Source of the DNA: Nilaparvata lugens
Taxonomy: Eukaryota > Arthropoda > Insecta > Hemiptera > Delphacidae
Assembly: GCF_014356525.2 (NCBI RefSeq)
Contig: NC_052506.1
Coordinates: forward strand, 18,689,916-18,753,915
Direction: 5' to 3'
Length of the DNA: 64,000 nucleotides
Part shown: piece after piece, positions 45,724 through 57,189 of the stretch
Layout: every line of letters begins with the position of its first letter
Numbering within the stretch: position 1 is the first letter of the stretch
Position numbers and translations under genes: made by a program
Notes under the pieces: model-generated
Told to the model about the DNA's origin: nothing
Databases searched by the model: none
Seen by the model: the letters and a program-made list of their open reading frames with translations, nothing else

Positions 45724-47492
45724 CTATAAAGACGAAATTTCATTAGTTTTTCTATTGTATTAAGATGATTTTTGTATTGTATTGAACGATACATTTTATT
45801 ACATGGTCAAGCTTATTAATTGATTACATCTCAAAGATTGTATTAAATCTTTTACTTTTCATATTCTTCAACTGAAGTTTTCTGCAGTTGCCTATTGAAC
45901 TAAACGCTGAATCAATTATATCTAATCTCGGAAATGTATTTTTGAAACTGCGAACCGTATTTTTGAATTGACCGTATGACGATTAGAAATAGGAGTTATA
46001 TTTGAATTAATTGGAGAGTAAAATTATAAAATACTCAATTTAGACTTCTACATTACAATAAGTGAAAATCGAACGTTCTAAGAAATCGTTATTGAATTAT
46101 TAAATTATCTAGTCAGAAGAATTACGAATTTTAGAGTTAGTAACATACTCGATATTTATTACATTCATTTCATAGTCAAGTGTTTACAGAAAGTGAATCA
46201 TCGCGTATCCTTTTCTAAAAAAGGAAACATTGATGAGTTCAGACCTAGGCCTAACTGTTCTGTGTGGATACAATACAATACGGTATTACATAATGAAAAT
46301 CATAATTTACAAGTCACCTTCATACTGTTGAAGAATTCTTTAGTTAGTAGTTAACGCATAATGAGCTGAATAGTTTCAAACAATCACTGGAGAGCACATA
46401 TGTGACATAGCGGGAGGAATATTTCAAGTAGTCACGATCCCGGGATCGGGTGAGCATCAAGGTAAACATTCTTTAAAAGTAAGGATAGTGTGGTGGAGAT
46501 CAGCTAATCAGCATTTTTCAGACAGGGCTTCCCACCGCAACCATATTCTCAAGTATTCTTACATTTTTATGTATCTTAACTTGTTTATTAGGAGGTGCGA
46601 ATTCTGTTGCACTCACATTACTAAATACTAATCCATTTCCCACATCTAGAATCATTGGATTATGTGAGTGCATTTCAGTTATCAGTAATTTTTTATCTAA
46701 TTGAATAGGAGACCAAATTTTATAGAGTTAGTAGGAGTAGAATCGGGAAATTATTTGTGCGTGTGAGTTCATGTATAGTGAGTTTTATTAAAGCATATGT
46801 GAGTGTTTCTGAAAAGTCCAAGTTTGAATATTGCTAAAATGGTGAGTGCCGAACTTCTGTTGTTTTTCTTATTAAGCTCAAAATTTAGTTTCATAGAATG
46901 ACCGAGGCCCAAATTTAAATGCAGCAAGTTAGTAGGTTCCCAAAATGTATAGATTAAAAATTGAGTATGTCTTCTTGACCTGAATCGATTGCTGAATAAC
47001 TTTGCTCTGTTTGAAAATTTGACATGTTACCTGACTCTTATTAATTCGTTCAACTTATTTAGAGTTCAATAAACCTGAAGTTGAATTTAAAAAGTATTTT
47101 TCATTGAAGTTCCTGGCTCGTAGTTGCTAGTTGCTAAAATAGGTGACAATTAGTTAATGATGATAATCTGTGCATTTGAATGAACGAATCCACTAAAAGC
47201 TCCCAACCAATCAAGGATTCAAATACCGGTAGATGATTAATTGATAGCAGTAAACTTTAGCAAATATTATAGAAAAGAAGAAACAAACCCTCCTCCGTTT
47301 ACATTGGTGGCCAGCGGTGGTATAGTCTGCAAGAATGACTATCGAACCACATGTATTCTTATATATTTCATATTTTGGAAGATTAAACTAAATAGAAACA
47401 AATATGTCACCGGTTACAGAAATGATGTCAGGTGTGGTGTAGGGTTAAAAATATCTCAACCAGTTACATAATCATTCAATCAGGTACTTAGT
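45724..47492. other. Intron, no firm gene
   Basis: AT-rich. A plus-strand ATG followed by GTGAGT at 46841 could be a start-codon exon, but nothing downstream supports a gene. Confidence 0.35.
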
Positions 47493-47625
47493 ACCGGTTG
47501 CAAAAAAGCCGAGTTATTTTTAATCCTGATTAATTCCAGTAGATCCATCTTTTTGAAATGGTCTCTGATTTGGTTCACGTGAAATTAATTAGGATTAAAA
47601 TTTAACCGGCTTTTGTGCAACCGGG
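47493..47625. mobile_element. MITE, GGTTGCACAAAAGCC family, copy 2
   Basis: Ends CCGGTTGCAAAAAAGCC and GGCTTTTGTGCAACCGG are inverted repeats; about 133 bp. Confidence 0.65.
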
Positions 47626-47729
47626 CCTATGTGAGGGAATTTTTGCATTCCTCTGGGAATTAAATTCTTCAATTTACTGTGTTTAGATAGAACATTTCTG
47701 TATGAACTATGAATGATATTATTGACCGA

Positions 47730-47910
47730 GCGAAGTGAGTTCTAAGATTCAAGTCGGCGGTTTGGCATTTCTCTTAATGTTTATATGTTGCGCATTTACG
47801 GCGAAACGCGGTAATAGATTTTCATGAAATTTGACAGGTATGTTCCTTTTTTAATTGCGCGTCGAAGTATATACAAGGTTTTTGGAAATTTTGTATTTCA
47901 ATGATAATAT
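47730..47910 (+). repeat. Interspersed repeat, uninterrupted copy
   Basis: Reverse-complement counterpart of the window start (1-163 plus 393-420). It shows the target site before MITE insertion. Confidence 0.6.
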
Positions 47911-48785
47911 AAAAGGAAAAAGGAGCCTCCTTCATACGTCAATATTAGAGTAAAAATCAGACTATAGAATTATTATTCATCATAAATCAGCTGACAAGTG
48001 ATTACACAGATGATGTGTGGAGAAGCCAGTCTATTGCTGTATTTCCATAAGGTCTATTATAGACCTTAACTATAATAGTTCCAATCAGGTACTTGTGGAT
48101 GAAAATACTGCGTGAGGTCTACTGTTCACAGAACTACTAGTAATTTCTTCTTTCGTTATAAATGTTTTATACTTTTGTACTCCAGAGCGAAGCTCGGTCC
48201 CCGATATTCATTCATTATCCGCAAAAAATAACGAGAACAGCTGATTCATCAACAGAAAAGATTTGATTTTTTTCTTCAGTATTATGGAAGGAGTGACTTG
48301 AGTAGTGCTAGGACAAGTGGTTTAGTATAGAATATAGGGGCACCGAGCTTTGCTCGTTATTTTTATTTATTGATAAACAGAACACAATTCTCTAAAATGA
48401 TCATGTTTATATTTTACAGCTGGCTATACGTCAGCTTATGAAATTCAGAGATGCGATATTATGATTTTCCACAGAATCACTCGCTCACTTTTTACTATCC
48501 ACAGGTGAAAAAAGTCTCAGCTCTTTCAGCCAATGATGAATTATCCTTTTAATGTCGTTCAGCGAGTTTTCCCAAGGATGAGACCTAGTGCAATCGAATT
48601 TTTATATCATAAACCTACTATGTTCTAAATTTCGTGAAAATCGTTAGAGACGTTTTCGAGATCCGTTGAACATAAATAACCAGATCTTGAAATACAGAAA
48701 TTGCTCGCTTAATATAATAGGATATTATCACTCGCAAGCCTAGTCATAGCTTTCATCCCTTAACTGTTATAAAGCTAAAATTTTC

Positions 48786-49336
48786 CTTAAGGCTATGCAA
48801 AGGCTAAAAATAAATTTTCTACTGATGATATTTTTCAAAGTTTTTCGATTTGTAAATCATCAAGCTATCAAAATGAAAAAGTTTTCTCAGGAAAACATTA
48901 TTTTTCCTATCATTAATTTTTGAGATATGAGCGCCTAGAGTTTAAATTTTTGTGACAGAACATTTCAAATTCGGTAAGAGATAAATCCATGAGATTTACA
49001 GGATAAATTCTTCATGGTATTTTTGATTGAATAAAACAAAAATTATCTGAAAATAACAATTTTTGAGAAAGTTATTCAATTTACTAAAAATGACCAAAAA
49101 TAACTGTAAATTTTTTCAAAAATTTATTTGTTTTATTCAATCAACAATACCAAATTTGAAATGTTCTGTCCCAAAAATTTAAACTTTAGGCGTTCATATC
49201 TCAAAAAGTAATCGTCAGAAAAAAAATGTTTTCCTGAGAAAACTTTTTCATTTTGCTAGCTTGATGATATACAAATCGAAAAACTTTGAAAAATACCACC
49301 AGTAGAAATATATTTTTAGCCTTTGCACAGCCTTAA
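48786..49336. mobile_element. Foldback element with about 240-bp arms
   Basis: CTTAAGGCTATGCAAAGGCT at the left is mirrored by AGCCTTTGCACAGCCTTAA at the right, and the arms stay complementary through AAGTTTTCTCAGGAAAACAT / ATGTTTTCCTGAGAAAACTT. No ORF. Confidence 0.7.
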
Positions 49337-49531
49337 ACATTACTGCATGGGAAAAGTCCCCTATATTGCTACCAAGTTATCCTTCCTTTAAAGAAAGTTT
49401 CTATGAAAAATCTTGATGCTCACAGCTCAACAGATCTTCGCTTTGTTACCTACTCCATTTTTCCACGTAAATTAAACATTCAAGTTATGTAACCCATACT
49501 ACTGTTTAAAAATCATTTAAAGCTTACTCAC

Positions 49532-49597
49532 CGATTTCTAAATTAGACTTCTCTTTGGATACAGGAGGAAATACTTGAACAGACAAAACTTCCAATG
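49532..49597 (-). CDS. CENP-C-like gene, 22-codon exon
   Basis: Phase 1-1 exon of 66 bp with AG acceptor and GTGAGT donor, encoding LEVLSVQVFPPVSKEKSN and ending LEI. It is less charged than its neighbours. Its phase matches both sides, joining WD-T-LEV upstream and LEI-D-LDDDDD downstream. Confidence 0.55.
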
Positions 49598-49750
49598 CTG
49601 AAATAAAAATTGAATTAAAGTTTTTCGATATAAAAGAAATTGGAAGCTAGTCAAGTCAATTTCAAGTTCTTAAAAAATCCTAGATGAACACTACGATAAG
49701 GTAGAAAACTAAGAATATACTGAAATAGAATAATATTTTTGTGTACTTAC

Positions 49751-49897
49751 TATCCCATTCCATTTTGCTGACATTTTCTGCTGTATTCTTTTTATTTGAA
49801 GTGGACGAATTGGAACTTTTATTCGCAGCTTCTTTACCAGCAGATGGAAGTTTTGGACTCTTATTCTCTTTCTCATTCTTGATCTTTCCACTTGCAT
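49751..49897 (-). CDS. CENP-C-like gene, 49-codon Lys/Ser-rich exon with KEN
   Basis: Phase 1-1 exon of 147 bp between AG (49898-49899) and GTAAGT. It encodes ASGKIKNEKENKSPK near its start, then a Ser/Asn/Lys-rich tail ending MEWD. The KEN triplet could be an APC/C degron, which would suit a mitotic protein, but this is inference. Confidence 0.6.
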
Positions 49898-50459
49898 CTG
49901 CAAAAAATATAAATTTGAAACTTATCAAATTATGTTGGATTTATTATGTTATTATTAGAGAGTTAAAGTATCATTTACAGATGGCAAATTTAAAAATGTT
50001 ATTACAAAAACTTACTTTTTGAGAGTGAAATTGATAATGGTATTTGAGAGTAGAATTGTTGTACTTTATTTAGAAAGCATAGATTTTCTTTTCAGACTCT
50101 TCATCGCATTAGTTACATTATTAGTGAGGTTCGATTAGGAAGAAAAAATGGAGTAACTCATTAGTGGTATAACTGATAAATCAAATGTATGAATTAAATT
50201 GAGAATAAAAACTAACCTTCTCAAAATGTATCGATCTGTTTAGCAGCCTACCTAAATTATGTTAAGAGTTCTGAACATGTTTTTAATCATCTTTTAGCGA
50301 ACGACTATTATCATGATATATTTATTTATTCATTTGATAAAGCAAACAAATACAATATCAGAAAAGGAAAACAGACTAACTCATTGCCTAAAACTTCTTC
50401 TATTTCTTAAATTCATCTGTAAAAGTCAAAATATTCAGGTTCTTATTAAGGTCTATATT

Positions 50460-51030
50460 ACCCCCTGTGGGTTGGGGGAGGTTTGAGTCGATCATCGTAC
50501 TCAAGAATGTGTTGAAAACCAGAATTCACCCACAGTATCCATGCTTGTCGTAGGAGGCGACTAAAATGGACCTCAAGGCAACTCCAGAAGTTGCCTTGCC
50601 TTCAAACCCACGGGATCTGCCCCATCAGGGCAGTTTCGGAGGGGCAAAAAGAAAACTCCAAGAGACCAGAGGTGGGTGAAACTCCAGGCACAAATGTGGG
50701 TCAAGAGGCTGAGTTGAGGTTGGCCGGGCGCCCTAGAGGCAGTTTGGCGGCCCCTCTCTCAGCGGAAGGACCTACAAAAAGGCCAGGAGTGGAACTCACG
50801 TAGGTCACGAGTTTGTGGGTGGAGAGGTCAAAACTCACCACTGCTCAAAGAAGGGCGGTCATTCAGGCAAAACTTCTTGGGAGAGGTGAGGCTTTTGACC
50901 CTGCAAAGTTTCTGAGGGGCAAAAAGAAAAACTCAAGAGTGGCCAAGGGTGGCCGGGCGCCCTAGAGGCAACTTGGCCGCCCCTTCCTCAGCGGAAGGAC
51001 CTACAAAGAAGGCCAGGAGTGGAACTCACG
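50460..51030 (+). mobile_element. LINE 5'-region remnant, second copy
   Basis: Starts near CCCCCTGTGGGTTGGGGGAG and includes CTTGTCGTAGGAGGCGACTA, a motif I associate with the 5' ends of insect LINEs, then the same CAGGCAAAACTTCTTGG tandem units as 11690-12230. Much GC-richer than its surroundings. Confidence 0.5.
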
Positions 51031-51039
51031 GAGGTCACG

Positions 51040-51250
51040 AGGACTAATCAGTCTGAAGAGACTGCTAAGCATATCACACTGGATTGCAACCAGGTGATGA
51101 ATGGAATGTTAGTATAGGGAAAAACTCCTGGTTCTTGTAAAGGACATAGATATTGGTTTGCCTAACTAACATGCTACTTGGGAACACAATAAGCTTCGGT
51201 TGAGGTGTGGGGTTCTTTGAACCTTTGGATCCTTGAATCCGTCCTTTCAA
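51040..51250 (+). mobile_element. LINE 3' remnant, second copy
   Basis: Matches 13385-13620 (AGAGACTGCTAAGCATATCA, then AGGGAAAAACTCCTGG) with an internal deletion. It directly follows the 5' remnant, so this is an internally deleted element. Confidence 0.5.
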
Positions 51251-51738
51251 AAACAATAAACAATAAGGTCTACTATGTTCTTATTAATTCATACACCTAA
51301 TAATAATAATTAGGAATAAAACTAGTTCAATACCTCATTCAATTCAATAAAGAAATACTATTTAGATACGATATTTGCATTAGTGAACATTTCAATTGAT
51401 ATACATCAGGAACTAGCCTAATGGGTTTTAGCTAGAACTGAGCTTAGTTGTTTGATGAATAGATTCAATTGAATTTGAATTTATAATAAATTCAAACAAA
51501 TACGGGTTCCACATTCAAAGTCTTTCTTACACACATTTTTCGCTTATCAAATCTAAGAGTAGATATGGTTCAGTTTTATTCAAATGCAAGATTGGTTGCT
51601 ACGGCAATCAAATTGAATCAGCAGTGTCCCGAGGAGACTGTACAATCATTTATACTGTATACCAGCACTTTATACAATCAACGGATTTGTTGAAATGTGT
51701 CATTACTGGAGTGGAAGGTACATTGATAAACGGCATAC

Positions 51739-51812
51739 CTGTTTGGTCATTGTTTAATTTGGTCTTTAATACTGGTTTCTCCGGTTCGGAAGTTTTAGTC
51801 TGTCTTCTCAAT
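51739..51812 (-). CDS. CENP-C-like gene, exon LRRQTKTSEPEKP
   Basis: Bounded by a pyrimidine-rich acceptor (TTTTTCAG) and a GTATGC donor. The reading is LRRQTKTSEPEKPVLK, basic and disordered. It is the only frame without stops and shifts the phase from 2 to 1, after which nearly all exons are symmetric phase 1-1. Confidence 0.55.
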
Positions 51813-51931
51813 CTGAAAAACAATTCATCTTCCGGTTATTTTGTCATTAATTTCACTACAAAAAATATTCTTCTTCAAATCATAGTGAGTTTGATTAAAA
51901 ACACTTCATTTACATGGGCTACTTTTTAAAT

Positions 51932-52102
51932 TAATAAAACAATATAAAAATCTTAAAGCACTCTTTATTTTTTTAAAAACTTTAAAATAGTTCAATAACT
52001 AGTTTCGGTGATCACACCATCGTCAGGTTATAAAATATTGAACTATTTCAAAGTTTTTTAAAAAATAAAGGGTGCTTCAAGATTTTTATATTGTTTTATT
52101 GA
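51932..52102. repeat. Hairpin repeat with central GATCACACCATCGTCAG
   Basis: About 170 bp; AATAAAACAATATAAAAATC at the left is mirrored by GATTTTTATATTGTTTTATT at the right. The loop motif resembles that of 10796-10958 (ACCATC...CAG), suggesting related fold-back elements. Confidence 0.65.
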
Positions 52103-52677
52103 GTTTGATTAATATAAATGCTTAACGTATGAATGGTCCTGATTCAAACATGTTTCAGAATCAATATTTTAATTTCCTATTATGACAACATTTATCGGAA
52201 TATGGATTGCCACTGAGCCAATATACAGCTTTACCAAAATGAAAAAATCATGAGCTGTTTCATACACTGGAGTACGCATCTTCTGTTATATACATAACAT
52301 GTATCTTTCATGGCAATAAAATTATATTTATTTATACAAGTACGGGATAGGAAATACATGATTGACGTATCATCACGTCTAGACTACTGAACTGATATAC
52401 TGTACTTCAGATTTTACATAAAGATTCTTAATTTACTGAAGAGGTAACAGGCCTATTTTCATTTTTATTTATCAATCAATTATGATTTTTAAAATTGTAA
52501 AAAATTTAGCTTGATTTAATTTGAGTTACAAAGTTTGCGTAAGATAAAAGCCGAATCAGATAGTTTTTCTATTGTAAATTATTACACTTGTCAAATTATT
52601 GTAATGGCAGCAAGGAACTATACAATATATTCAGCTATTGTAAATTGGTGTGGACGTAATGTAAATAAGACACTTAC

Positions 52678-52830
52678 AATGGAATCTTGGTAGGTAGCTT
52701 GACAGGAATCTTGGATACAATGTTTGTGGCACTATTCCTCTTTGAGTTTGTTCCATTTCTTATAGGAGAGACGTCAGGTGCAGTAAAAAGTGACCTCCTC
52801 CAGGAACATTGTGATGACGTGTCCTTTGTT
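52678..52830 (-). CDS. CENP-C-like gene, N-terminal basic exon
   Basis: Open frame of 50 codons plus 1+2 split bases between an AG acceptor (52831-52832) and a GTAAGT donor. It encodes a basic, Ser/Thr-rich stretch with RRSLFTAPDVSP and a VSKIPVKLPTKIP segment. The phase (in 2, out 2) joins the start exon and the next exon cleanly. No domain recognised. Confidence 0.5.
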
Positions 52831-53654
52831 CTGGCGATGGAGATGGCGAATTCAAATTTAATGAGCCCTATTAAACTGCCATATATCTATCTGGTTATAT
52901 GATTATAGTTAACTGATCATTTAGACTATATTTATCAAATATTTTCTAACCTGACAACAGGTCTATAAGTATTAGAAGGAATCAAATGTTGGACAAAAAT
53001 TGGTCAAATATCTGACAATATTATTTTACACAACATGATGTAGTTTACATGTAAACTATATAAGTTCCCTGAGTCACTTGTAGATGCAGAATCTTATTTC
53101 TGCAAGCCAATTTGGTTGAGTAAGTTAGACTATTTTGTTGAACCTTTAGTCTGCTAGCACTGCCTGATTGTGAGTTAGAATCCCGCCGGTAATATGGACG
53201 TTTGAACATGTCATCAATCACCCACGCATGAAAAATGATTAATTGGATATCATCCAAAAAATAGAATAGGCCTACAGGAATTATTTTTAAATAAATATTC
53301 TATCATAAATATTCAAGGATTGGTAAGTTTATTCAATAGCGTAACTCTGGCTCCAGTGTCATTATACATGTTATGAAATTTTTGGTTGGGATCGATTTAG
53401 TATGTTATTTTGATCACAAAAATTAAACGGCGGTCACTATTGTTTTGAAAATAAAAGAAGTTCAAAGCAGCACAATTTTGCATGCATTCAACCTAGGCCT
53501 AAACCGTGTCAGCCATACTGCTTTTTAAAACGATTCTAAATCGATACAGTACTTCCTAACCCCTGATTCCTAACCGCTTCCAGCATATTATTGTTGTCAT
53601 TTAAGAGCAAAATATTAACCAACCATTTTACTTTTGAAAAATTAATAAACATAC

Positions 53655-53702
53655 CGGTACCTCAACCTGGATCCCATCCTTTCCAGCATATTTAAAGCAA
53701 TC
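53655..53702 (-). CDS. Candidate start-codon exon of the CENP-C-like gene
   Basis: An acceptor (TTTTGGTTTAG) at 53703-53704 and a strong donor (CCG followed by GTATGT) bound this exon. The first in-frame ATG is at 53687-53689 with a second at 53675-53677, giving MLERMGSRLRY plus two bases. It ends in phase 2, exactly as required by the next exon. It lies in locally repeated sequence, so it is a tentative start. Confidence 0.35.
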
Positions 53703-53756
53703 CTAAACCAAAAACATAATTCCAGTAACCTACCCTTTTACTTTTAAAACATTAAG

Positions 53757-53901
53757 ACCTGGTTGCACAAAAGCCAGTTAAATTTCAACAGGGATTAATT
53801 GAACAAGTACCAATAAGAGGTCTTTTTGAAAATACGGCTTTTCAGATTTATTCTCGTGGAACTGATCACGGTTAAAATTTAACTGGCTTTTGAGCAACCG
53901 G
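53757..53901. mobile_element. MITE, GGTTGCACAAAAGCC family, copy 3
   Basis: Ends GGTTGCACAAAAGCCAGTTA and TAACTGGCTTTTGAGCAACC; about 145 bp. It lies just upstream of the proposed start exon. Confidence 0.65.
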
Positions 53902-54667
53902 CACTAATAAACATAACTCAACCTGATCCCTAACAGGCGTAATTCTAGGTGCAGAGGTGTGTGAAAAGTCTTGAACAAAGTGAGGTTAGTAAAACTAATT
54001 TTTTTTTCATTTCTCATGAGTAGCCGTTAAATTTTTGTGATCAAAATAACATACTTAATTGATGAGCTTAATCAAAAGCATTAATATTATTATCATTCCA
54101 ATCAAAAATTTGATAGTAGATAATTATAATGACATTACACATCATGAATTTTCAAATTGATTACTTGAGAAATTAACAACTAAATACTTGATATTTTATT
54201 CCATATAAATAATATATGAGCTTAGGCTACGTTTGCAATATTTTCAACCGTTAGTAGCCGCTGTTGGTGCCGTTTTCCTTCAATAACCCAAGTCCAATCA
54301 TGTATCATTTGTAAAACCACAAATTATTATAGATCAACATTATAAGTAAATGAATATGATAGCCACCTTATATCAAAGTGAATTCTAAATTTAATATTAT
54401 ACTTGCCTAACTAGAATATTATCAAAAACAAACAATGACTGAACAATCTGATTTTACATACAATAATATTATTAGGCTAGGCTATAGGCAATAGACCAAA
54501 TTTTACAGATATGTTGTTTATCAACATTATTATAAGTAAATAAATATGGAACTCACCTTATATGAAATTGAAAACATATACTACCTAGAACTATTACAAG
54601 TTGCAAACAAACAATTATTAATATTTAATAATCTAACCAATTTGTAAATATCGTTACAAAAACTCAC

Positions 54668-54760
54668 AACTTGCAAGAAAGTCACACACACGCACACGAA
54701 AGTTCAAGAAGTTCAGTCAGAATCAGAAAACAGTTGAACAGGAGATCCTGTGATGCTATC
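54668..54760 (-). other. Candidate 5' UTR exon
   Basis: The minus strand below the promoter has a good splice donor (AAGTT followed by GTGAGT, donor at 54666-54667) and no ATG between it and the proposed start region. This fits a non-coding first exon. The upstream limit is only approximate. Confidence 0.35.
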
Positions 54761-54784
54761 GAAGATCGAATTAATATTATCGAG

Positions 54785-55059
54785 TATCGATATTCCGTCA
54801 CATATTCCCTGTCACGATAATATTGCAATATTATTTGATAATATCATCAATAATGATGGAAGGACTTTCAATTTCATCAAAATTCCAGTTGCAAATATCC
54901 ATGATGTCGTTTATTGTCTGTACTTGATGATCACGAAAAGAAAGCCGTTCTTATTTGAAGGAACTCTAATTCGGTACTGTCATCTAAAACATCAGTCTCG
55001 ATACTCGATATATCTTTAATACTGAGTTCGATATATCGATACTAATATTCGCGCCAAAA
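54785..55059 (-). promoter_or_regulatory. Probable cell-cycle promoter with E2F and DRE-like sites
   Basis: Positions 55048-55059 read TTTTGGCGCGAA on the minus strand, a textbook E2F site. TATCGATA, the DREF/DRE box of insect replication and cell-cycle genes, occurs at 55034-55041 and again at 54785-54792. These lie just upstream of the proposed non-coding first exon of the minus-strand gene. The sites are visible; their use is inferred. Confidence 0.5.
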
Positions 55060-55420
55060 TAAATTTATGGATCACAGCCAACACTACCAACATAATTTTG
55101 GATAATATAAGAAAACTTTTCTCAGCGTATACCGTCTAAATCAACAGGCTTGAGTTCTACGTGGTGGATTTTGACCGTTATTTCATATATCTGATGGCAT
55201 ACTCACATACGTTTTATAAAGTGATTGGGAAATCACTCGAAAATGATCAACATAGATTTATTTTTGTATATCAGTCGACGGAGCAAATATGACAACTTCG
55301 TTATTTTCCAGCACTGCACAGTCGCCAAAATATACGATGAGAGTAGATGCAAATTAAACGAGTTGAACAAGGTTATCTAAAGGCTAATATGAAATGAGAA
55401 TTTATTATAATTATTTTCAC

Positions 55421-56225
55421 TTTCCTTGCCCTATTACCATAGGTAAGGAAAGTATTGCTTTCCAAAAAAATTCAGGTACCCTAACTTCTAAATTTCTATA
55501 CGTTTCAAGGTCCCCTGAGTCCAAAAAAGTTGTTTTTGGGTATTGGTCTGTAAGTGTGAGTATGAGTGTATGTGCATCTGTGTACACGATATCTCATCTC
55601 TAATATTAACGGAATGACTTGAAAGTTGAAACTTAGGGCCCTTACTATATAAGGATCCGACACGAACAATTTCAATCAAATGCAATTCAAGATGGCGGCT
55701 AAATTGGCGAAAATGTTGTCAAATACAGGGTTTTTTGCGATTTTCTCAAAAAAGGCTCCAACGATTTTGATCAAATTTACATCTAAAATAGTTATTGATA
55801 AGCTCTATCAACTGCCATAAGTTCCATATCCATAAAAATTTCAGGAACGCATCGATGCAAAGTTTTATTTTAGATTCCCAATTATCAGGCTTCAGATACA
55901 ATTTAAACGAAAAATTCTGAGTGAAAAAGATTGAGCATGAAAATCTCTACAATTAATGTTCAGTAAAATTTTCACCTAAAATTGAGAACAAGCTCAAAAT
56001 TCGAGAAAATGTGATTATTCAATCGCCAACTGTTGATTCTATTAAATCATCCACTATGAAGAGATAGCAGACCTCGTGTATCTCCAGCGTTATTGTCCTA
56101 TCACCAGCTGGCTCAGATCTTTGAATAGTAGACTTGAGATGCGCGTGAACACTAGAGTCAGGTGATCAACTTTCATATAAATAATGGCAACGAAAGTTGT
56201 GTGAGTGCACCACACCAGATTTTTA
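55421..56225. mobile_element. ACTTTCCTTGCC-type repeat, copy 2
   Basis: Same order of features as 18445-19270, from the CTTTCCTTGCCC hairpin to GTGCACCACACCAGATTTTT, with many small differences. Lies upstream of the gene's promoter region. Confidence 0.65.
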
Positions 56226-57189
56226 TAATACACCTGATGAATATTAGCAAGGTCATTAGTTCTTGGTAGGTGGATGAGTTGGTATTCAGCTTCAATTTCT
56301 ATTAGACTATTTTTGTGCAGTTATAACAAAACTAATACAGTTATAGACTATAACAAAATATTTTTAATCTCCATTATAATAAGGCATTATAACTTCTCAT
56401 ATATGCAATAAGATATAATTGATTTGACAGGAATTTTACATGGAACATTTTAAACAAAAAGGTTATCATTCAATATTGGACCACAAATAGGCCTACATCA
56501 GGATTACTTGAATAACACAAGTGTAGCCTATAGGCCTAAATAATTTACATGAATAAGTGGAAACATCACGTTCCTATAATTTCCACTGACTTCATGGATT
56601 AAGTTTCACTACTAATAAAGAGCTATGAGTGATAATTTCCAGTGTGTACCAATTTGTTTTAGTACTGTACCAGTACCTATTTTGATTGATCTGGAATAAT
56701 ATTGCTGATACTGTGGTTGCGGAGGTATCACTGAAAAGCTCAGGTTTTTAGGAATATAATGAATAGCTTGTGATATGAATAATACAAAATTCTGAGGAAT
56801 AAAATAAGGCTTGAATTGAAAATAAATTTAGACTTGAAAAAACATCTTCAAAACCATACTGATGATTATCTACAAAAATGAATAATTGAATATTGAAGCC
56901 AAAACTGAGAATATTGGGATTCCAGTCTGAATTCAAGAATCCTATTTGGGTTGTGAAAGTTGAGTGAATGATTGAGATGTGAATGTTTCAAGTCAAGTTT
57001 TAGTACAGTTCATGGGAAGTTTGAGTTTCAGGTAAAATCTATATCATTTTGGTTTTGGGTTGGGTCTGTATCAATACCTTAATACCTTAATACCTTCAGC
57101 TTCATCCATTACCCACAATTGTGGGATCGATGGCGTCAAAAAATCAAAACACGTACAAACACAAGAAAAAAAAAACTGTAACAGTTCAG
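56226..57189. other. AT-rich stretch, no gene seen
   Basis: No exon or repeat family recognised on either strand. Confidence 0.4.

Larger units (their letters stand above)
4407..54760 (-). other. Gene span: CENP-C-like multi-exon gene
   Basis: A minus-strand gene assembled by eye from GT-AG exons whose phases join without a break from 53689 to 4407, giving roughly 1,060 codons. The N-terminal part is basic. The middle is low-complexity Lys/Arg/Glu/Pro-rich and looks disordered, built from repeated phase 1-1 exons with RNKRK-type basic cores. The C-terminal exons carry hydrophobic-strand spacing like the Mif2/CENP-C cupin (G-[hydrophobic]-P, then YFLSTDTLLKV, then SFIIP). If correct, the product is a chromatin-bound inner kinetochore scaffold whose cupin makes dimers. 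Upstream E2F and DRE-like sites fit a cell-cycle gene. I saw no canonical CENP-C motif (RRxxRxxxxPxxYW) and could not fix the last exon, so another cupin-containing nuclear protein is possible. Exon calls are firmer than the family name. Confidence 0.55.

Noticed and set aside
46841..46900. Plus-strand start-codon exon (ATG followed by GTGAGT)
   Set aside because: No downstream exon or promoter signs; the run-on frame ends after 20 codons.
50591..50803. Plus ORF beginning MPCLQTHGICPIRAV
   Set aside because: Lies wholly in the LINE 5'-region tandem repeat, which is degenerate in its other copy.
54750..55019. Plus-strand ORF of 89 codons
   Set aside because: It overlaps the DRE boxes and promoter region, has no recognisable motif and no supporting splice or polyadenylation context.
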